NCBI RefSeq assembly: GCF_047219225.1 | Contig: NZ_CP178208.1 | Location: forward strand, 2,852,001 to 2,916,000 | Length of the DNA stretch: 64,000 bases | Source: IMCC45349 sp047219225 | GTDB lineage: Bacteria; Bacteroidota; Bacteroidia; Flavobacteriales; Flavobacteriaceae | Direction: 5' to 3' | Part shown: positions 41,286 through 50,196 of the stretch, one piece after another | How positions within the stretch are numbered: the stretch's first letter is position 1 | Layout: the number at the start of each line of letters is the position of its first letter | Notes under the pieces: generated by a model | Databases searched by the model: none | The model's input: the letters and a program-made list of their open reading frames with translations, nothing else | Told to the model about the DNA's origin: nothing | Translations under genes and position numbers: made by a program

Positions 41286-41969
41286 CTATAGTTTGAACTT
41301 AGAATTTTCTTGATGTCGTTTTATAGCTTTGTTAGATAATATAATTCCTATAGTTAATGATACAAAAGCACCAATAGATATTCCTGGAATAAAGCCTATA
41401 AATAAAAAGAAATCGTATGCACCATGAAATAATACAGCTAATGCTAAACCTATTAAATTAAGCTTACGTTTTTGCTTTTTTGAAGGTGCGAATTTTGCTA
41501 ACCCCATAAAGTAACCCATAAGCACAGCAAATGTTGCATGCGCAGGAACTGCTGTAAAGGCTCTTACTATTGCTGTTCCCATGCCACCTTGTGATACATA
41601 TGCTATGTTTTCAATAGCAGCAAAACCCATAGATACCATGACTGCGTAAACTATACCATCAAATGGTTCGTTAAAATATTTTTTAGGCTGAGAATAAAAT
41701 CTAACAAATATGTACTTGCTAAATTCTTCAATTAAAGCCACAACAAAAAAGGCTTTAATAAATTGTTGAAATATACTGTAATCGTCTGGTAGCGGTAAGA
41801 TTATTTGAGTGAACATCGATAGTATTAATGTAACTATGATGCTCAAAAAAGCCCCAAGAAAAAAGGCAATAGCTAAATCACGTTTGGATTCTTTTTCATA
41901 TTTGTCCTTTATATAAATATAAATAATGATTAATGCTACAGGAACTAATGCTGAAATTAAAATAATCAT
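41286..41969 (-). CDS. PrsW-family intramembrane metalloprotease
   Basis: A 227-residue membrane protein with seven or eight predicted segments. The PrsW/Abi-type signature is visible: EEFSKYIFVRF (EExxK), MGFAAIENIAYVSQGG (E in ExxxY) and PAHATFAVLMGYFMG plus FHGAYDFFLF (metal-binding His). PrsW cleaves an anti-sigma factor in Bacillus; the target here is unknown. It begins 4 bp after the NUDIX gene ends and is probably co-transcribed with it. Confidence 0.87.
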   Translation of the reverse strand: MIILISALVPVALIIIYIYIKDKYEKESKRDLAIAFFLGAFLSIIVTLILSMFTQIILPLPDDYSIFQQFIKAFFVVALIEEFSKYIFVRFYSQPKKYFNEPFDGIVYAVMVSMGFAAIENIAYVSQGGMGTAIVRAFTAVPAHATFAVLMGYFMGLAKFAPSKKQKRKLNLIGLALAVLFHGAYDFFLFIGFIPGISIGAFVSLTIGIILSNKAIKRHQENSKFKL

Positions 41970-41973
41970 ATAG

Positions 41974-42522
41974 TTAAAGTATTGAGTTTATAGTATCCAT
42001 AATAAATTGATAGTAATTCATGTCAGCAGGAACTATACTGTATGTTTTATGAGATTTAGTTATGCATAAAGCAATTTCATCAAAAGTAAATAATCGTAAA
42101 CCATCAACCTCTTCTTCTTGAATAGTTAATTGTGAAATATCATGCTTTAATTCTACTAAAAACACATGTTGAAATTCGCAATCATGAATACCATTTGGAT
42201 GAATGTTGATGTTTTTCCTAACATCAATTTGAGTTAAATCTTCTTTTGAAATTAGAATACCAATTTCTTCTTTAACTTCACGTAAAGCACCTTCGATAAT
42301 AGTTTCTCCAGCGCCAACATGTCCAGCAACCGAAACATCCCAAAGACTAGGAAACGTTTCTTTGTTGGCACCACGTTGTTGCATAAGGATTTTTTTATTA
42401 GGTGTGTAAAACCAAACATGAACAGTTGGATGAAATAGTCCTTGTTTATGCGCAACAGTCTTTAACAAAACATTGCCTGTTGGTTGTCCATTTTCATCCC
42501 AAATATCTAAATATTCTTCCAA
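41974..42522 (-). CDS. NUDIX hydrolase
   Basis: A 182-residue NUDIX protein from TTG 42522 (reading EEYLDIWDENGQPTGN after the first residue). No ATG is in frame; a further TTG at 42549 would add nine residues but begins inside the divergent palindromic promoter. The NUDIX box GxxxxxExxxxxxxREUxEExGU is complete: GAGETIIEGALREVKEEIGI. HVWFYTPNKKILMQQRG and LWDVSVAGHVG resemble the IPP-isomerase-like/YfcD branch. It probably hydrolyses a nucleoside diphosphate derivative. It is divergent from the penicillin acylase gene. Confidence 0.87.
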   Translation of the reverse strand: MEEYLDIWDENGQPTGNVLLKTVAHKQGLFHPTVHVWFYTPNKKILMQQRGANKETFPSLWDVSVAGHVGAGETIIEGALREVKEEIGILISKEDLTQIDVRKNINIHPNGIHDCEFQHVFLVELKHDISQLTIQEEEVDGLRLFTFDEIALCITKSHKTYSIVPADMNYYQFIMDTINSIL

Positions 42523-42544
42523 AGTTATTATTCTATAATTGCTA

Positions 42545-42567
42545 CTCAAATATATGCTATATTTGAG
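42545..42567. promoter_or_regulatory. Palindromic divergent promoter (NUDIX / penicillin acylase)
   Basis: CTCAAATATA-TGC-TATATTTGAG, perfect 10-base arms with a 3-base centre. Each arm contains a -7 element TATATTTG, one for each direction. The plus-strand copy (42558-42565) lies 20 nt before ATG 42586 with TTG at 42539-42541; the minus copy (42554-42547) lies before TTG 42522. The same geometry recurs at 50157-50177. Confidence 0.65.
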
Positions 42568-42585
42568 ACAAACGATTATTATTAA

Positions 42586-44973
42586 ATGAAAAGTATATTA
42601 AAGAAAGTATTAGTTATTGTTGGTGTTTTGGTTGTACTACTTGTTATAGGTGGATTTGCTTATATGAATTTTTCTAAACCACAATATTCGGGAAGCCTAG
42701 AGTTAAAATATATATCGCAAGAAACTACAACATATTTTGATACTTATGGTATTCCTCATATATATGCGCAAAACCAAGAAGATGCATACACAACCTTAGG
42801 GTATGTACATGCTCAGGATCGTTTATGGCAAATGGAATTGATGCGTAGAATTGCTCCTGGAAGATTATCAGAGATTTTAGGAAAAGACCTATTGAAAACA
42901 GATACATTTTTTGTGCATTTAGGTATTGAAGAAGCTTCAAAAAAAGCCATTGATAATTTAGATAAAAATAGTGATGCATATAAGTTAAGTATGGCTTACT
43001 TAAATGGTGTAAATCAATTTATTGATGATGGTAGTACTCCAATAGAGTTTACTTTGGTAGGTGTAGAAAAAGAGCATTATGAGTTAAAGGATGTATACAA
43101 CATTTTTGGTTATATGGCTTTTAGTTTTGCTATGGCTCAAAAAACTGATCCTATGTTAAGTGCTATTCAAGAAAAACTTGGTATTGAATATTTAAAAGAT
43201 TTGGATGTTGAACCAACTTCAAATTGTACTTTAATACATAATAGTAATCCTGATATAAAGGCAGTTGAAGCGCTTTCTACTGATATTGCTTCCATAACAA
43301 ATAAATTACCAATTCCTGCTTTTATAGGTAGTAATAGTTGGGTAGTTGCACCACAAAAAACTAAAAGTGGAAGTGTTCTTTTTGCTAACGATCCTCATAT
43401 TGGTTATGCGCAACCTGCTGTTTGGTACGAAGCACACATTGCTACACCAGATTATGAAATGTATGGTTATCATTTAGCAGGAGTACCTTTTCCGTTGCTA
43501 GGGCACAATAGAGATTATGCTTATGGATTAACCATGTTTGAAAATGATGATATCGATTTTTATCAGGAAACAAATCATCCTTCTAATGCTAATAAGTATA
43601 AAACATCAGAAGGATATGTTGATTATTCAATGGTTTCAAAAACTATAAAGGTAAAAGACGATGAACCTGTTGTTGTAGAAGTTAAATCGTCACATCATGG
43701 ACCAATAATGAATGGTATACAAGATGAGATTTCTCAAGAAGCACCTATAGCTTTATCATGGGTTTATACGAAACATGATATAAAAGTTTTAGAGGCAGTT
43801 TATAAATTATCACATGCAAAAAGTATGAGTGATGCTAAAGAAGGTGCATCTCTAATTCATGCACCTGGATTAAATGTGATGTATGGAGACGCCAAAGGAA
43901 ACGTTGCATGGTGGGCTGCTGGATTATTATATAAGTTTAATGAAGATGTAAATCCTAAATTTATTCTTGATGGAGCTTCTGGAAATCACGAACCTATTGA
44001 GTATATCAATTTTAAGGAAAATCCTATGGCTGAAAACCCAGAATGGCACTATGTGTATTCAGCGAATAACCAACCCGATTCGATAGCTAATATGTTATAT
44101 CCAGGTTATTATTTACCAGAAGATAGAGCAAAACGTATTGTACATTTATTAGAACGTACAAAAAAATGGGATAAGGAAGGTTTTTCTAAAATGATTAACG
44201 ATAATACATCTGCTGTAATACCAAGCAATGTAAAAGCACTTACTAAGGCATTAAACTATAATAGTCTTACCAAAAATCAACAACGTGCTATGGATATGTT
44301 GCAGCTTTGGGAAGGCGACAATAATATTGATGATATAGCTCCAACTATATATCAACGTTTTGTATTTCGTTATTTGGAAAACACATTTAAAGATGAGTTA
44401 GGAGAAGAGTTGTTTAATCAGTTGTTAAAAACACATTTAATAAAACGCTCCATAGCATTACAAATTAATAATGAAACCTCGGTTTGGTGGGACGATGTTA
44501 CTACAGATGCAAAAGAACAAATGTCTGATATCGTTAATAAATCATTTATAGAAGCTGTGACAGCTTTGGAAACAGAAATGGGAGCAGATATTATTAATTG
44601 GAAATGGGGAAAAGTACACACGCTTGAGCATCCTCATGCTTTAGGAGCTGTAGAGTCATTGAAACCATATTTTAATGTTGGTCCTTTTGAAGTGGGAGGT
44701 ACAGAAGAAGTTATAGATAATAAAGCATTCGATTTTAATAATAGTGGTTTGTATCCAGTAAAAGCAGGTCCATCTACAAGACGTATTATTGATTTTTCAG
44801 ATGTAGAAAATAGCATTAGTATTTTACCAACTGGACAATCAGGAAATCCGTTTAGTAAACATTATGATGACCAAGCCGAAATGTATAATAAAGGTGAATT
44901 TAGAAAGATGCTTCTAAATAAAGATGAGATTGTTAAATCCTCTACTTTATTAGAGATAAAACCAAAACAATAA
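42586..44973 (+). CDS. Penicillin acylase family protein
   Basis: A 795-residue Ntn-hydrolase precursor. Residues 7-28 are a membrane anchor or signal. The alpha-chain region ends before the predicted autoprocessing site at IGSNSWVVAPQKTKSG, where the Ser of GSNSW would be the beta-chain nucleophile. Beta-chain marks are FANDPHIGYAQPAVWYEAH, HLAGVPFPLLGHNRDYAYGLTM and YSANNQPD. The family includes penicillin, cephalosporin and acyl-homoserine-lactone acylases; the actual substrate is unknown. It acts in the periplasm. It is monocistronic, from the palindromic divergent promoter to a strong terminator. Confidence 0.92.
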   Translation: MKSILKKVLVIVGVLVVLLVIGGFAYMNFSKPQYSGSLELKYISQETTTYFDTYGIPHIYAQNQEDAYTTLGYVHAQDRLWQMELMRRIAPGRLSEILGKDLLKTDTFFVHLGIEEASKKAIDNLDKNSDAYKLSMAYLNGVNQFIDDGSTPIEFTLVGVEKEHYELKDVYNIFGYMAFSFAMAQKTDPMLSAIQEKLGIEYLKDLDVEPTSNCTLIHNSNPDIKAVEALSTDIASITNKLPIPAFIGSNSWVVAPQKTKSGSVLFANDPHIGYAQPAVWYEAHIATPDYEMYGYHLAGVPFPLLGHNRDYAYGLTMFENDDIDFYQETNHPSNANKYKTSEGYVDYSMVSKTIKVKDDEPVVVEVKSSHHGPIMNGIQDEISQEAPIALSWVYTKHDIKVLEAVYKLSHAKSMSDAKEGASLIHAPGLNVMYGDAKGNVAWWAAGLLYKFNEDVNPKFILDGASGNHEPIEYINFKENPMAENPEWHYVYSANNQPDSIANMLYPGYYLPEDRAKRIVHLLERTKKWDKEGFSKMINDNTSAVIPSNVKALTKALNYNSLTKNQQRAMDMLQLWEGDNNIDDIAPTIYQRFVFRYLENTFKDELGEELFNQLLKTHLIKRSIALQINNETSVWWDDVTTDAKEQMSDIVNKSFIEAVTALETEMGADIINWKWGKVHTLEHPHALGAVESLKPYFNVGPFEVGGTEEVIDNKAFDFNNSGLYPVKAGPSTRRIIDFSDVENSISILPTGQSGNPFSKHYDDQAEMYNKGEFRKMLLNKDEIVKSSTLLEIKPKQ

Positions 44974-44974
44974 T

Positions 44975-45006
44975 AAAAAAGGCTACTCAATTGAGTAGCC
45001 TTTTTT
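44975..45006. terminator. Bidirectional terminator
   Basis: Stem GGCTACTC / GAGTAGCC with an AATT loop, flanked by A and T runs, between the convergent acylase and M42 peptidase genes. Confidence 0.92.
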
Positions 45007-45024
45007 ATTATTTAGTATAGTTAA

Positions 45025-46113
45025 TTAGTCAAAATAACTAAATGTATCACCTTCTTTAATGTTTAATAACGTTTCGTAAATCATACGAATAACATTTTCA
45101 ACATCATCTTTATGCACCATTTCTACTGTTGTATGCATGTAACGTAATGGTAACGATATTAAAGCAGATGCAACACCACCATTGCTGTAAGCAAAAGCAT
45201 CAGTATCTGTTCCAGTGGCACGCGATAAAGCAGAACGTTGGAAAGGTATTTTCTTAGCTTCGGCAGTATCAGTAATTAAATCACGTAATTTTTGTTGTAC
45301 AGCAGGAGCATAGGCTACTACAGGACCTTTACCTAACTCTAAATGACCTTCTTTTTTCTTATTAATCATTGGAGTAGTTGTATCGTGTGTTACATCAGTA
45401 ACAATAGCAACATTTGGTTTAATAGTGTGAGTAATCATTTCGGCACCACGTAAACCAATTTCTTCTTGAACAGAATTGGTTACATACAATCCAAAAGGCA
45501 ATTTCTTTTTGTTTTCATGTAATAAACGCGCTACTTCAGCAATCATAAAGCCACCCATTCTATTATCTAAAGCACGACATACAAATTTGTCTTTGTTCAA
45601 AATATGGAACTCATCTGGATAAGTAATTACACAACCTACATGAACACCTAATTTTTCAACTTCTTCTTTAGTAGTACAACCTACATCAATAAAAATATTA
45701 TCAGGCTTAGGTGGTTCTTCTTTTGTGCGTAAACGTGTATGTATTGCTGGCCAACCAAATACACCTTTTACAATGCCTTTTTTAGTATGAATGTTTACTA
45801 TTTTACTTGGTGCAATTTGGTGATCACTTCCACCATTTCTAATAACATAAATAAGTCCGTTGTCAGAAATATAGTTGACATACCACGAAATTTCATCAGC
45901 ATGCCCTTCAATAACTACTTTGTATTTTGCTTCTGGGTTAATTACTCCTACAGCAGTTCCGTATGTATCAGTAATGAATTCATCGACATAAGGTTTTAGA
46001 TAATCCATCCATATTTTTTGTCCATCCCATTCATAACCAGTTGGAGCTGCATTATTTAAATATTTTTCTAAGAAGTCCATAGACTTCTTGTTAAGAATTT
46101 TTTGTTTTGCCAT
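45025..46113 (-). CDS. M42-family aminopeptidase
   Basis: A 362-residue dizinc aminopeptidase of the M42 (glutamyl aminopeptidase/PepA-like) family, from ATG 46113 (MAKQKILNKK). Marks are IEGHADEISWYV (first metal His/Asp), RALDNRMGGFMIAE (bridging Asp), VQEEIGLRGA (catalytic Glu), IVTDVTHDTTTP and the closing RYMHTTVEMVHKDD. These enzymes form large tetrahedral assemblies that trim peptides in the cytoplasm. The 13 residues upstream of ATG 46113 lie in a region shared with the divergent promoter and are probably not translated. Confidence 0.92.
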   Translation of the reverse strand: MAKQKILNKKSMDFLEKYLNNAAPTGYEWDGQKIWMDYLKPYVDEFITDTYGTAVGVINPEAKYKVVIEGHADEISWYVNYISDNGLIYVIRNGGSDHQIAPSKIVNIHTKKGIVKGVFGWPAIHTRLRTKEEPPKPDNIFIDVGCTTKEEVEKLGVHVGCVITYPDEFHILNKDKFVCRALDNRMGGFMIAEVARLLHENKKKLPFGLYVTNSVQEEIGLRGAEMITHTIKPNVAIVTDVTHDTTTPMINKKKEGHLELGKGPVVAYAPAVQQKLRDLITDTAEAKKIPFQRSALSRATGTDTDAFAYSNGGVASALISLPLRYMHTTVEMVHKDDVENVIRMIYETLLNIKEGDTFSYFD

Positions 46114-46180
46114 TTGAAAAAAATTTTGACTAAAATAGCAATAATCAACCACAATTTACAGTTAGCTTTACGTTATTTCG

Positions 46181-46188
46181 TAATTTTG
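46181..46188 (+). promoter_or_regulatory. Candidate -7 element of the DUF4294 gene
   Basis: TAATTTTG matches TAnnTTTG, 40 nt before ATG 46228. The -33 position has only TTA, so the promoter is moderately supported. Confidence 0.4.
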
Positions 46189-46227
46189 AAAAAGAATTTC
46201 GGAACGATTTTCGCTGCAAAAATTATT

Positions 46228-46926
46228 ATGAAAAAAATTGCATTCTTATTTCTTTTAGTTTCTAGTGTTGCTTTTGCGCAAATGCGCGAACAAGAGGTTG
46301 ATACAACAGAAACTAAATATTTGATTATTGAAGGTGACTCTATTCCTAAAACATCTATTGATTTAGAAGAAGTGATGCTGTTGCATAAGCTTAAATTTAA
46401 TAACAATGAAGAGAGACGACGTTATTTAATTTTAAGACGAAAAACCATAAAGGTATATCCTTATGCAAAGTTGGCAGCAATTAGATTAGACACATTAAAT
46501 GTACGTTTAGGTAGAATGGAGAAGAAGCGTGATAGAAAACGTTATGCAAAAAAAATTCAGAAGTATATAGAAGGAGAGTTTTCGGAAGAATTAAAAAAGC
46601 TTACTAGAACCGAAGGTCAAATATTAATAAAATTAATCCATAGACAAACAGGAAAAACAACATTTGAACTTATAAAAGAATTGCGTAATGGTTGGCGTGC
46701 TTTTTGGTTTAATAACACAGCTAGCTTGTTTAATATCTCGCTTAAAAGAGAGTTTGACCCTCACAATGTAGAAGAAGATTACTTGATTGAAGATATACTG
46801 CAACGCCAATTTCAAAGTGGCACTTTAGAGCGTCAAAAATCAGCTGTAGAGTTTGATTTTTATGAACTTACTGAAAAATGGATGCCTTCCAAAAAGAAGA
46901 AAACTGCTAATGCGATCTCAAACTAA
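46228..46926 (+). CDS. DUF4294 domain-containing exported protein
   Basis: A 232-residue protein from ATG 46228 (MKKIAFLFLLVSSVAFA), where a signal peptide begins; the frame continues upstream to 46102, but that part crosses a promoter. The mature protein is charged (LKFNNNEERRRYLILRRKTIKVYPYAKLA) and matches the flavobacterial DUF4294 pattern, ending in a Lys-rich tail. Function unknown. It overlaps the HlyIII gene by 17 bp, suggesting coupled expression. In Flavobacteriia this gene often lies close to the M42 peptidase gene, as here. Confidence 0.85.
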   Translation: MKKIAFLFLLVSSVAFAQMREQEVDTTETKYLIIEGDSIPKTSIDLEEVMLLHKLKFNNNEERRRYLILRRKTIKVYPYAKLAAIRLDTLNVRLGRMEKKRDRKRYAKKIQKYIEGEFSEELKKLTRTEGQILIKLIHRQTGKTTFELIKELRNGWRAFWFNNTASLFNISLKREFDPHNVEEDYLIEDILQRQFQSGTLERQKSAVEFDFYELTEKWMPSKKKKTANAISN

Positions 46927-47533
46927 TTTTGAAGAACAATTAAATACCTATACACATGCTATTGGAGCTGTTTTAGGAGTCGCTGGTTTAGTGTTATTAA
47001 TTGTAATGCAAGCTAATGAACCATGGAGTTTATTTAGTGTACTTGTATATGGTATATCAATTATCATATTATTTACTGCTTCTACTTTATATCATGCTGC
47101 TAGAACAGAGCGTCGTAAACACTATTTTAGAATTTTAGATCATATTAGTATTTATTTGCTAATAGCAGGTACTTATACACCAGTTTTATTATTACTGTTG
47201 GCGCATAGTAAGGGTTGGTTATTGTTTTGGATAGTTTGGGCAATTGCTGCTTTTGGAGTGTTTTTAAAACTATTTTTCACTGGAAGATTTGAAGTGTTTT
47301 CTACATTACTGTATTTAGTAATGGGATGGCTAATTGTATTTGATTATTCAACCTTATCTAGTGTTATGGATGCAAATGGTTTATTGTTGCTTTTTGCTGG
47401 TGGATTAGCCTATACTGTAGGTATTGTGTTTTATGCTATTAGTAAAATACCATACAATCATGTTATATGGCATGTGTTTGTTTTGGCTGGAGCCATTTGC
47501 CATTTTTTCATGATTTTACTTCATGTTATCTAA
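46910..47533 (+). CDS. Hemolysin III (HlyIII/adiponectin-receptor-like) family protein
   Basis: A 207-residue membrane protein with seven predicted segments, from ATG 46910 (MRSQTNFEEQLNTYTHAIGAV). PAQR/HlyIII histidines are present: NTYTHAIGAV, STLYHAARTERRKHYFRILDH and the C-terminal NHVIWHVFVLAGAICHFF. Members are putative zinc-dependent lipid hydrolases (ceramidase-like) of the PAQR family, not necessarily haemolysins. It overlaps DUF4294 by 17 nt. Confidence 0.88.
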   Translation: MRSQTNFEEQLNTYTHAIGAVLGVAGLVLLIVMQANEPWSLFSVLVYGISIIILFTASTLYHAARTERRKHYFRILDHISIYLLIAGTYTPVLLLLLAHSKGWLLFWIVWAIAAFGVFLKLFFTGRFEVFSTLLYLVMGWLIVFDYSTLSSVMDANGLLLLFAGGLAYTVGIVFYAISKIPYNHVIWHVFVLAGAICHFFMILLHVI

Positions 47534-47554
47534 TCAAAAACTTATTATTGTTAT

Positions 47555-48298
47555 ATGAAGCGTTTTATAATACTTTTTATGCTTGTTTTTACAATTCAAA
47601 TTGGATTTGCACAAGTATATAATGATTCCGATTTAGTAGGTAAGTGGACAATTATTAAAACTGAAGAATTTGTTGATAATGAATTAACTGATTCTAATAT
47701 TGAAATAGTAAATGAAGATTGTCAAGATTATGTTCATTTTCAGGCTTCAGGTAAGTTTGTTGCTAACGAATTTAGGAGTGACTGTACCAAAAGAGATGAA
47801 GATACAGGAACTTGGAAGATTGATGGAAATAAGATGTTGTTAACTGAGAATGAAGAATCAATTTATTTAAGCTTCATAACCTTTACAAGTGATAGTTTAG
47901 TATTAAGCGCAAAAGAAAAAAAGGATGATAAAGAAATAGAGTTTAGAATTACATTTAAACGTTTCTATGAAGTGAAAAAGACAACTAGTTTACAAAGTGA
48001 GCCTCCAATAACATTTAGTAATGTAATAACAAGTGTAGAAGGAAAGCGTTGGAAGTATACTGAGAATACTAATATTTTCTATTTCACACTTGAGTCTAAT
48101 GGACGTATTTCAAGTAAAGATCCTTATATGGTAGGTATTTCTCCCAACTCTTGGAAACAAACAGGCAATAAAGTTATTATTCACTTAAACGATAAGTACG
48201 TTACTTATACAGGAACTTTAATTAACGCCTCTATTATTAAAGGAACTGCTGAAAATATTACAGGAAAGACTTGGGATTTTACTTTAGAATTATACTAG
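47555..48298 (+). CDS. Secreted lipocalin-like protein, two domains
   Basis: A 247-residue exported protein. The signal peptide is residues 1-19. Two lipocalin-like (Lipocalin_4/5-type) modules follow: residues about 25-130 starting DLVGKWTIIKTEEF and ending ITFKRFYE, and about 160-247 with GKRWKYTENTNIFYFTLESN and a repeated TYTGTLINASIIKGTAEN barrel strand pattern. Family members bind small hydrophobic molecules or have no known role. It lies 21 bp after the HlyIII gene and is convergent with the DUF4268 gene. Confidence 0.7.
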   Translation: MKRFIILFMLVFTIQIGFAQVYNDSDLVGKWTIIKTEEFVDNELTDSNIEIVNEDCQDYVHFQASGKFVANEFRSDCTKRDEDTGTWKIDGNKMLLTENEESIYLSFITFTSDSLVLSAKEKKDDKEIEFRITFKRFYEVKKTTSLQSEPPITFSNVITSVEGKRWKYTENTNIFYFTLESNGRISSKDPYMVGISPNSWKQTGNKVIIHLNDKYVTYTGTLINASIIKGTAENITGKTWDFTLELY

Positions 48299-48299
48299 G

Positions 48300-48731
48300 T
48301 TAGCCTTTAATAATATCGCGATATTCCTCAAAAAACAATTCAAATTGATGCATAGTGTTGTTTAAAAACTCCATTACATCACGCCATGTGTTTTTATTAT
48401 GAATAGACACTTTTTGGTTAACTAAAGGCACGTATATACGTGATATCTCTTTACCATTATCTAGATAAAACTCTTCTTCGTAAATAGCTTTAGGTAAGTA
48501 TTCGTCGTGAAGTATACTCTTGAGCGCTTCCAGTTTTTCCCAACAATTCACTCTGTTTTCTAAGTCGTCTTCTAGATCTAAAGTAACAAAAGCTTTTTTA
48601 GTATCAAAGTAAAACTTGAAGCTAAGTCCTTTAATTTTGGTATTATATAAAATCCATTTTCTTGGAAATGACTTTCCAAAACTGGTCCAAAATTCTTCTC
48701 TTAATTGTCGTGATTCTTCTTTACTAAACAT
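48300..48731 (-). CDS. DUF4268 domain protein
   Basis: A 143-residue protein that is almost entirely a DUF4268 domain (REEFWTSFGKSFPRKWILYN, FKFYFDTKKAFVTLDLEDD, YVPLVNQKVSIHNKNTW). DUF4268 domains often occur in restriction-like or nuclease-associated proteins, but this short form has no visible catalytic site. It shares one base with the end of the ZIP gene on the same strand, so it may be a transcript partner. Function unknown. Confidence 0.8.
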   Translation of the reverse strand: MFSKEESRQLREEFWTSFGKSFPRKWILYNTKIKGLSFKFYFDTKKAFVTLDLEDDLENRVNCWEKLEALKSILHDEYLPKAIYEEEFYLDNGKEISRIYVPLVNQKVSIHNKNTWRDVMEFLNNTMHQFELFFEEYRDIIKG

Positions 48732-49405
48732 TACATGAAATAAGCTATAGCGATTGCAAAAATAATCACTAGAATTTTACTTAAATTAAATTTATGGCCT
48801 TCACTACTTTCAAATAAAATAGTAGTTGCTATATGTAAAAAAATACCAATTACAATTGCATTAATATAATCTAGATAACCAGAAACCATATCTACATTAT
48901 TTGAAATGATGGTTCCTAAAGGTGTCATAAGACCAAATAAGGTTAAGAAAATAAGTATTTGGTGTGTCTTAAAGTCCGATTGAAATAAATATGTAGTAAT
49001 TAATATAGCAATAGGTATTTTGTGTACTAATACACCATAAACCATATCATTATGTTGGTGTATTGGAAACCCTTCTAAAAAGGCATGAAGGCACAAGCTT
49101 ATAAATAGTAACCAAGGAAATACTGTACTGTTTTTATGTATATGCACATGACCATGTTCGGCACCTTTAGAGAAAAATTCTAAAAATATTTGCACCAAAA
49201 TACCAATCATTATGCATAGTCCAGTTTGTTTAGCATCTAAGTGATGATACACTTCTGGTAACAAATCAAAAACTGTTAGTGATAATAAAAAAGCACCACT
49301 AAACGCTAGTAATAGTTTTATGTTTTTGGATTGGGTATTTCTGGTAAGCTTTACAAATAAAAAGCCTATAATTACTGCATATATTGGGAAAAAGTATTTA
49401 TTCAT
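48731..49405 (-). CDS. ZIP-family metal transporter
   Basis: A 224-residue membrane protein with seven or eight helices. The ZIP helix IV signature with metal-binding His is LCLHAFLEGFPIHQHND, and a second conserved helix has GVLVHKIPIAILIT. A His-rich loop GAEHGHVHIHKN (residues 80-91) fits metal sensing or delivery. It should import zinc, iron or manganese into the cytoplasm. It overlaps the DUF4268 gene by 1 bp and follows the methyltransferase gene by 1 bp. Confidence 0.88.
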   Translation of the reverse strand: MNKYFFPIYAVIIGFLFVKLTRNTQSKNIKLLLAFSGAFLLSLTVFDLLPEVYHHLDAKQTGLCIMIGILVQIFLEFFSKGAEHGHVHIHKNSTVFPWLLFISLCLHAFLEGFPIHQHNDMVYGVLVHKIPIAILITTYLFQSDFKTHQILIFLTLFGLMTPLGTIISNNVDMVSGYLDYINAIVIGIFLHIATTILFESSEGHKFNLSKILVIIFAIAIAYFM

Positions 49406-49406
49406 A

Positions 49407-50138
49407 CTACATAAAAATCATAATTAAACGCTCAGAGAAATCTGGATGATATTTCTTTAGTTTATAATCGCCAAACACATCTAATAGCTGTAAACCAGCT
49501 TTTTCAAACATAGCTTTAAAATCCTCAAGTGTGAAAGCTTTTACGCGTTCTTGAAAATTATAATGCGCTCCTTCAGCTTCAAAGCTAATATCTTTTATTA
49601 AATAACCGTTTTCAACGAAACGTTTTAGGTTAAAGGTAATACCATCAACTGTTTTGGTGTTTTCAGATACTAAATTGTTAAGTACAAAATTTGTATTCAT
49701 AAAATCAATTACACCAACACCATTGGGTTTTAGATTTGCTTTTATGGCTTTAATAGTGTTGAGGTTATCTGCTTCATCATCAAAATAACCAAAGCTTGTA
49801 AACAGATTAAAGACAGCATCAAATTGTTTGTGATATGGTTTACTCATATCATGCACATCAAAATGCAATGTGTCGTTTTCAAATTGTGAAGCAAAATCTA
49901 TACTTTCTTTAGATAAGTCTAAACCAGTAACATGATAACCAATACTGTTTAAATAGATTGAATGACGACCTTTACCACATGCTAAGTCTAAAATTTCACC
50001 ATCTTCAGAAATATTTAAATAGCTCGATAACGATTCCATAAAAGCTTGTGCTTCTTTATCATCTCTGTCTTTATATAAAATATGGTAAAATGGCGTATCA
50101 AACCACGAGGTAAACCATTGTTTATTGTCTTTTATCAT
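49407..50138 (-). CDS. Class I SAM-dependent methyltransferase
   Basis: A 243-residue methyltransferase. Motif I is EILDLACGKGRHSIYLNSIGY near residue 52, then TGLDLSKESIDFA, and motif IV FDAVFNLFTSFGYFDD. It begins WFTSWFDTPFYHILYKDRD, typical of the Bacteroidota family related to tellurite-resistance-like (TehB-type) methyltransferases. The substrate is unknown. A TATTTTTG on the minus strand (50165-50158) 20 nt before the ATG forms a palindromic pair with the promoter of the divergent RNA methyltransferase. Confidence 0.85.
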   Translation of the reverse strand: MIKDNKQWFTSWFDTPFYHILYKDRDDKEAQAFMESLSSYLNISEDGEILDLACGKGRHSIYLNSIGYHVTGLDLSKESIDFASQFENDTLHFDVHDMSKPYHKQFDAVFNLFTSFGYFDDEADNLNTIKAIKANLKPNGVGVIDFMNTNFVLNNLVSENTKTVDGITFNLKRFVENGYLIKDISFEAEGAHYNFQERVKAFTLEDFKAMFEKAGLQLLDVFGDYKLKKYHPDFSERLIMIFM

Positions 50139-50147
50139 ACATTCTTC

Positions 50148-50177
50148 TTGGTGAGAGCAAAAATACTTTATTTTTGC
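50148..50177. promoter_or_regulatory. Palindromic divergent promoter (two methyltransferase genes)
   Basis: GCAAAAATA-CTT-TATTTTTGC, 9-base arms around 3 bases at 50157-50177. The plus-strand -7 TATTTTTG (50169-50176) has TTG at 50148-50150 with an 18-bp spacer and lies 20 nt before ATG 50197. The minus-strand -7 is at 50165-50158. Confidence 0.65.
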
Positions 50178-50196
50178 AATCTATTTGACGAGAATA

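Noticed and set aside
48429..48442. CACGTATATACGTG palindrome as another TACGTA box
   Set aside because: It is inside the DUF4268 coding region, has 2-bp rather than 4-bp spacing between the half-sites, and has no TTG-N20-TAnnTT after it.
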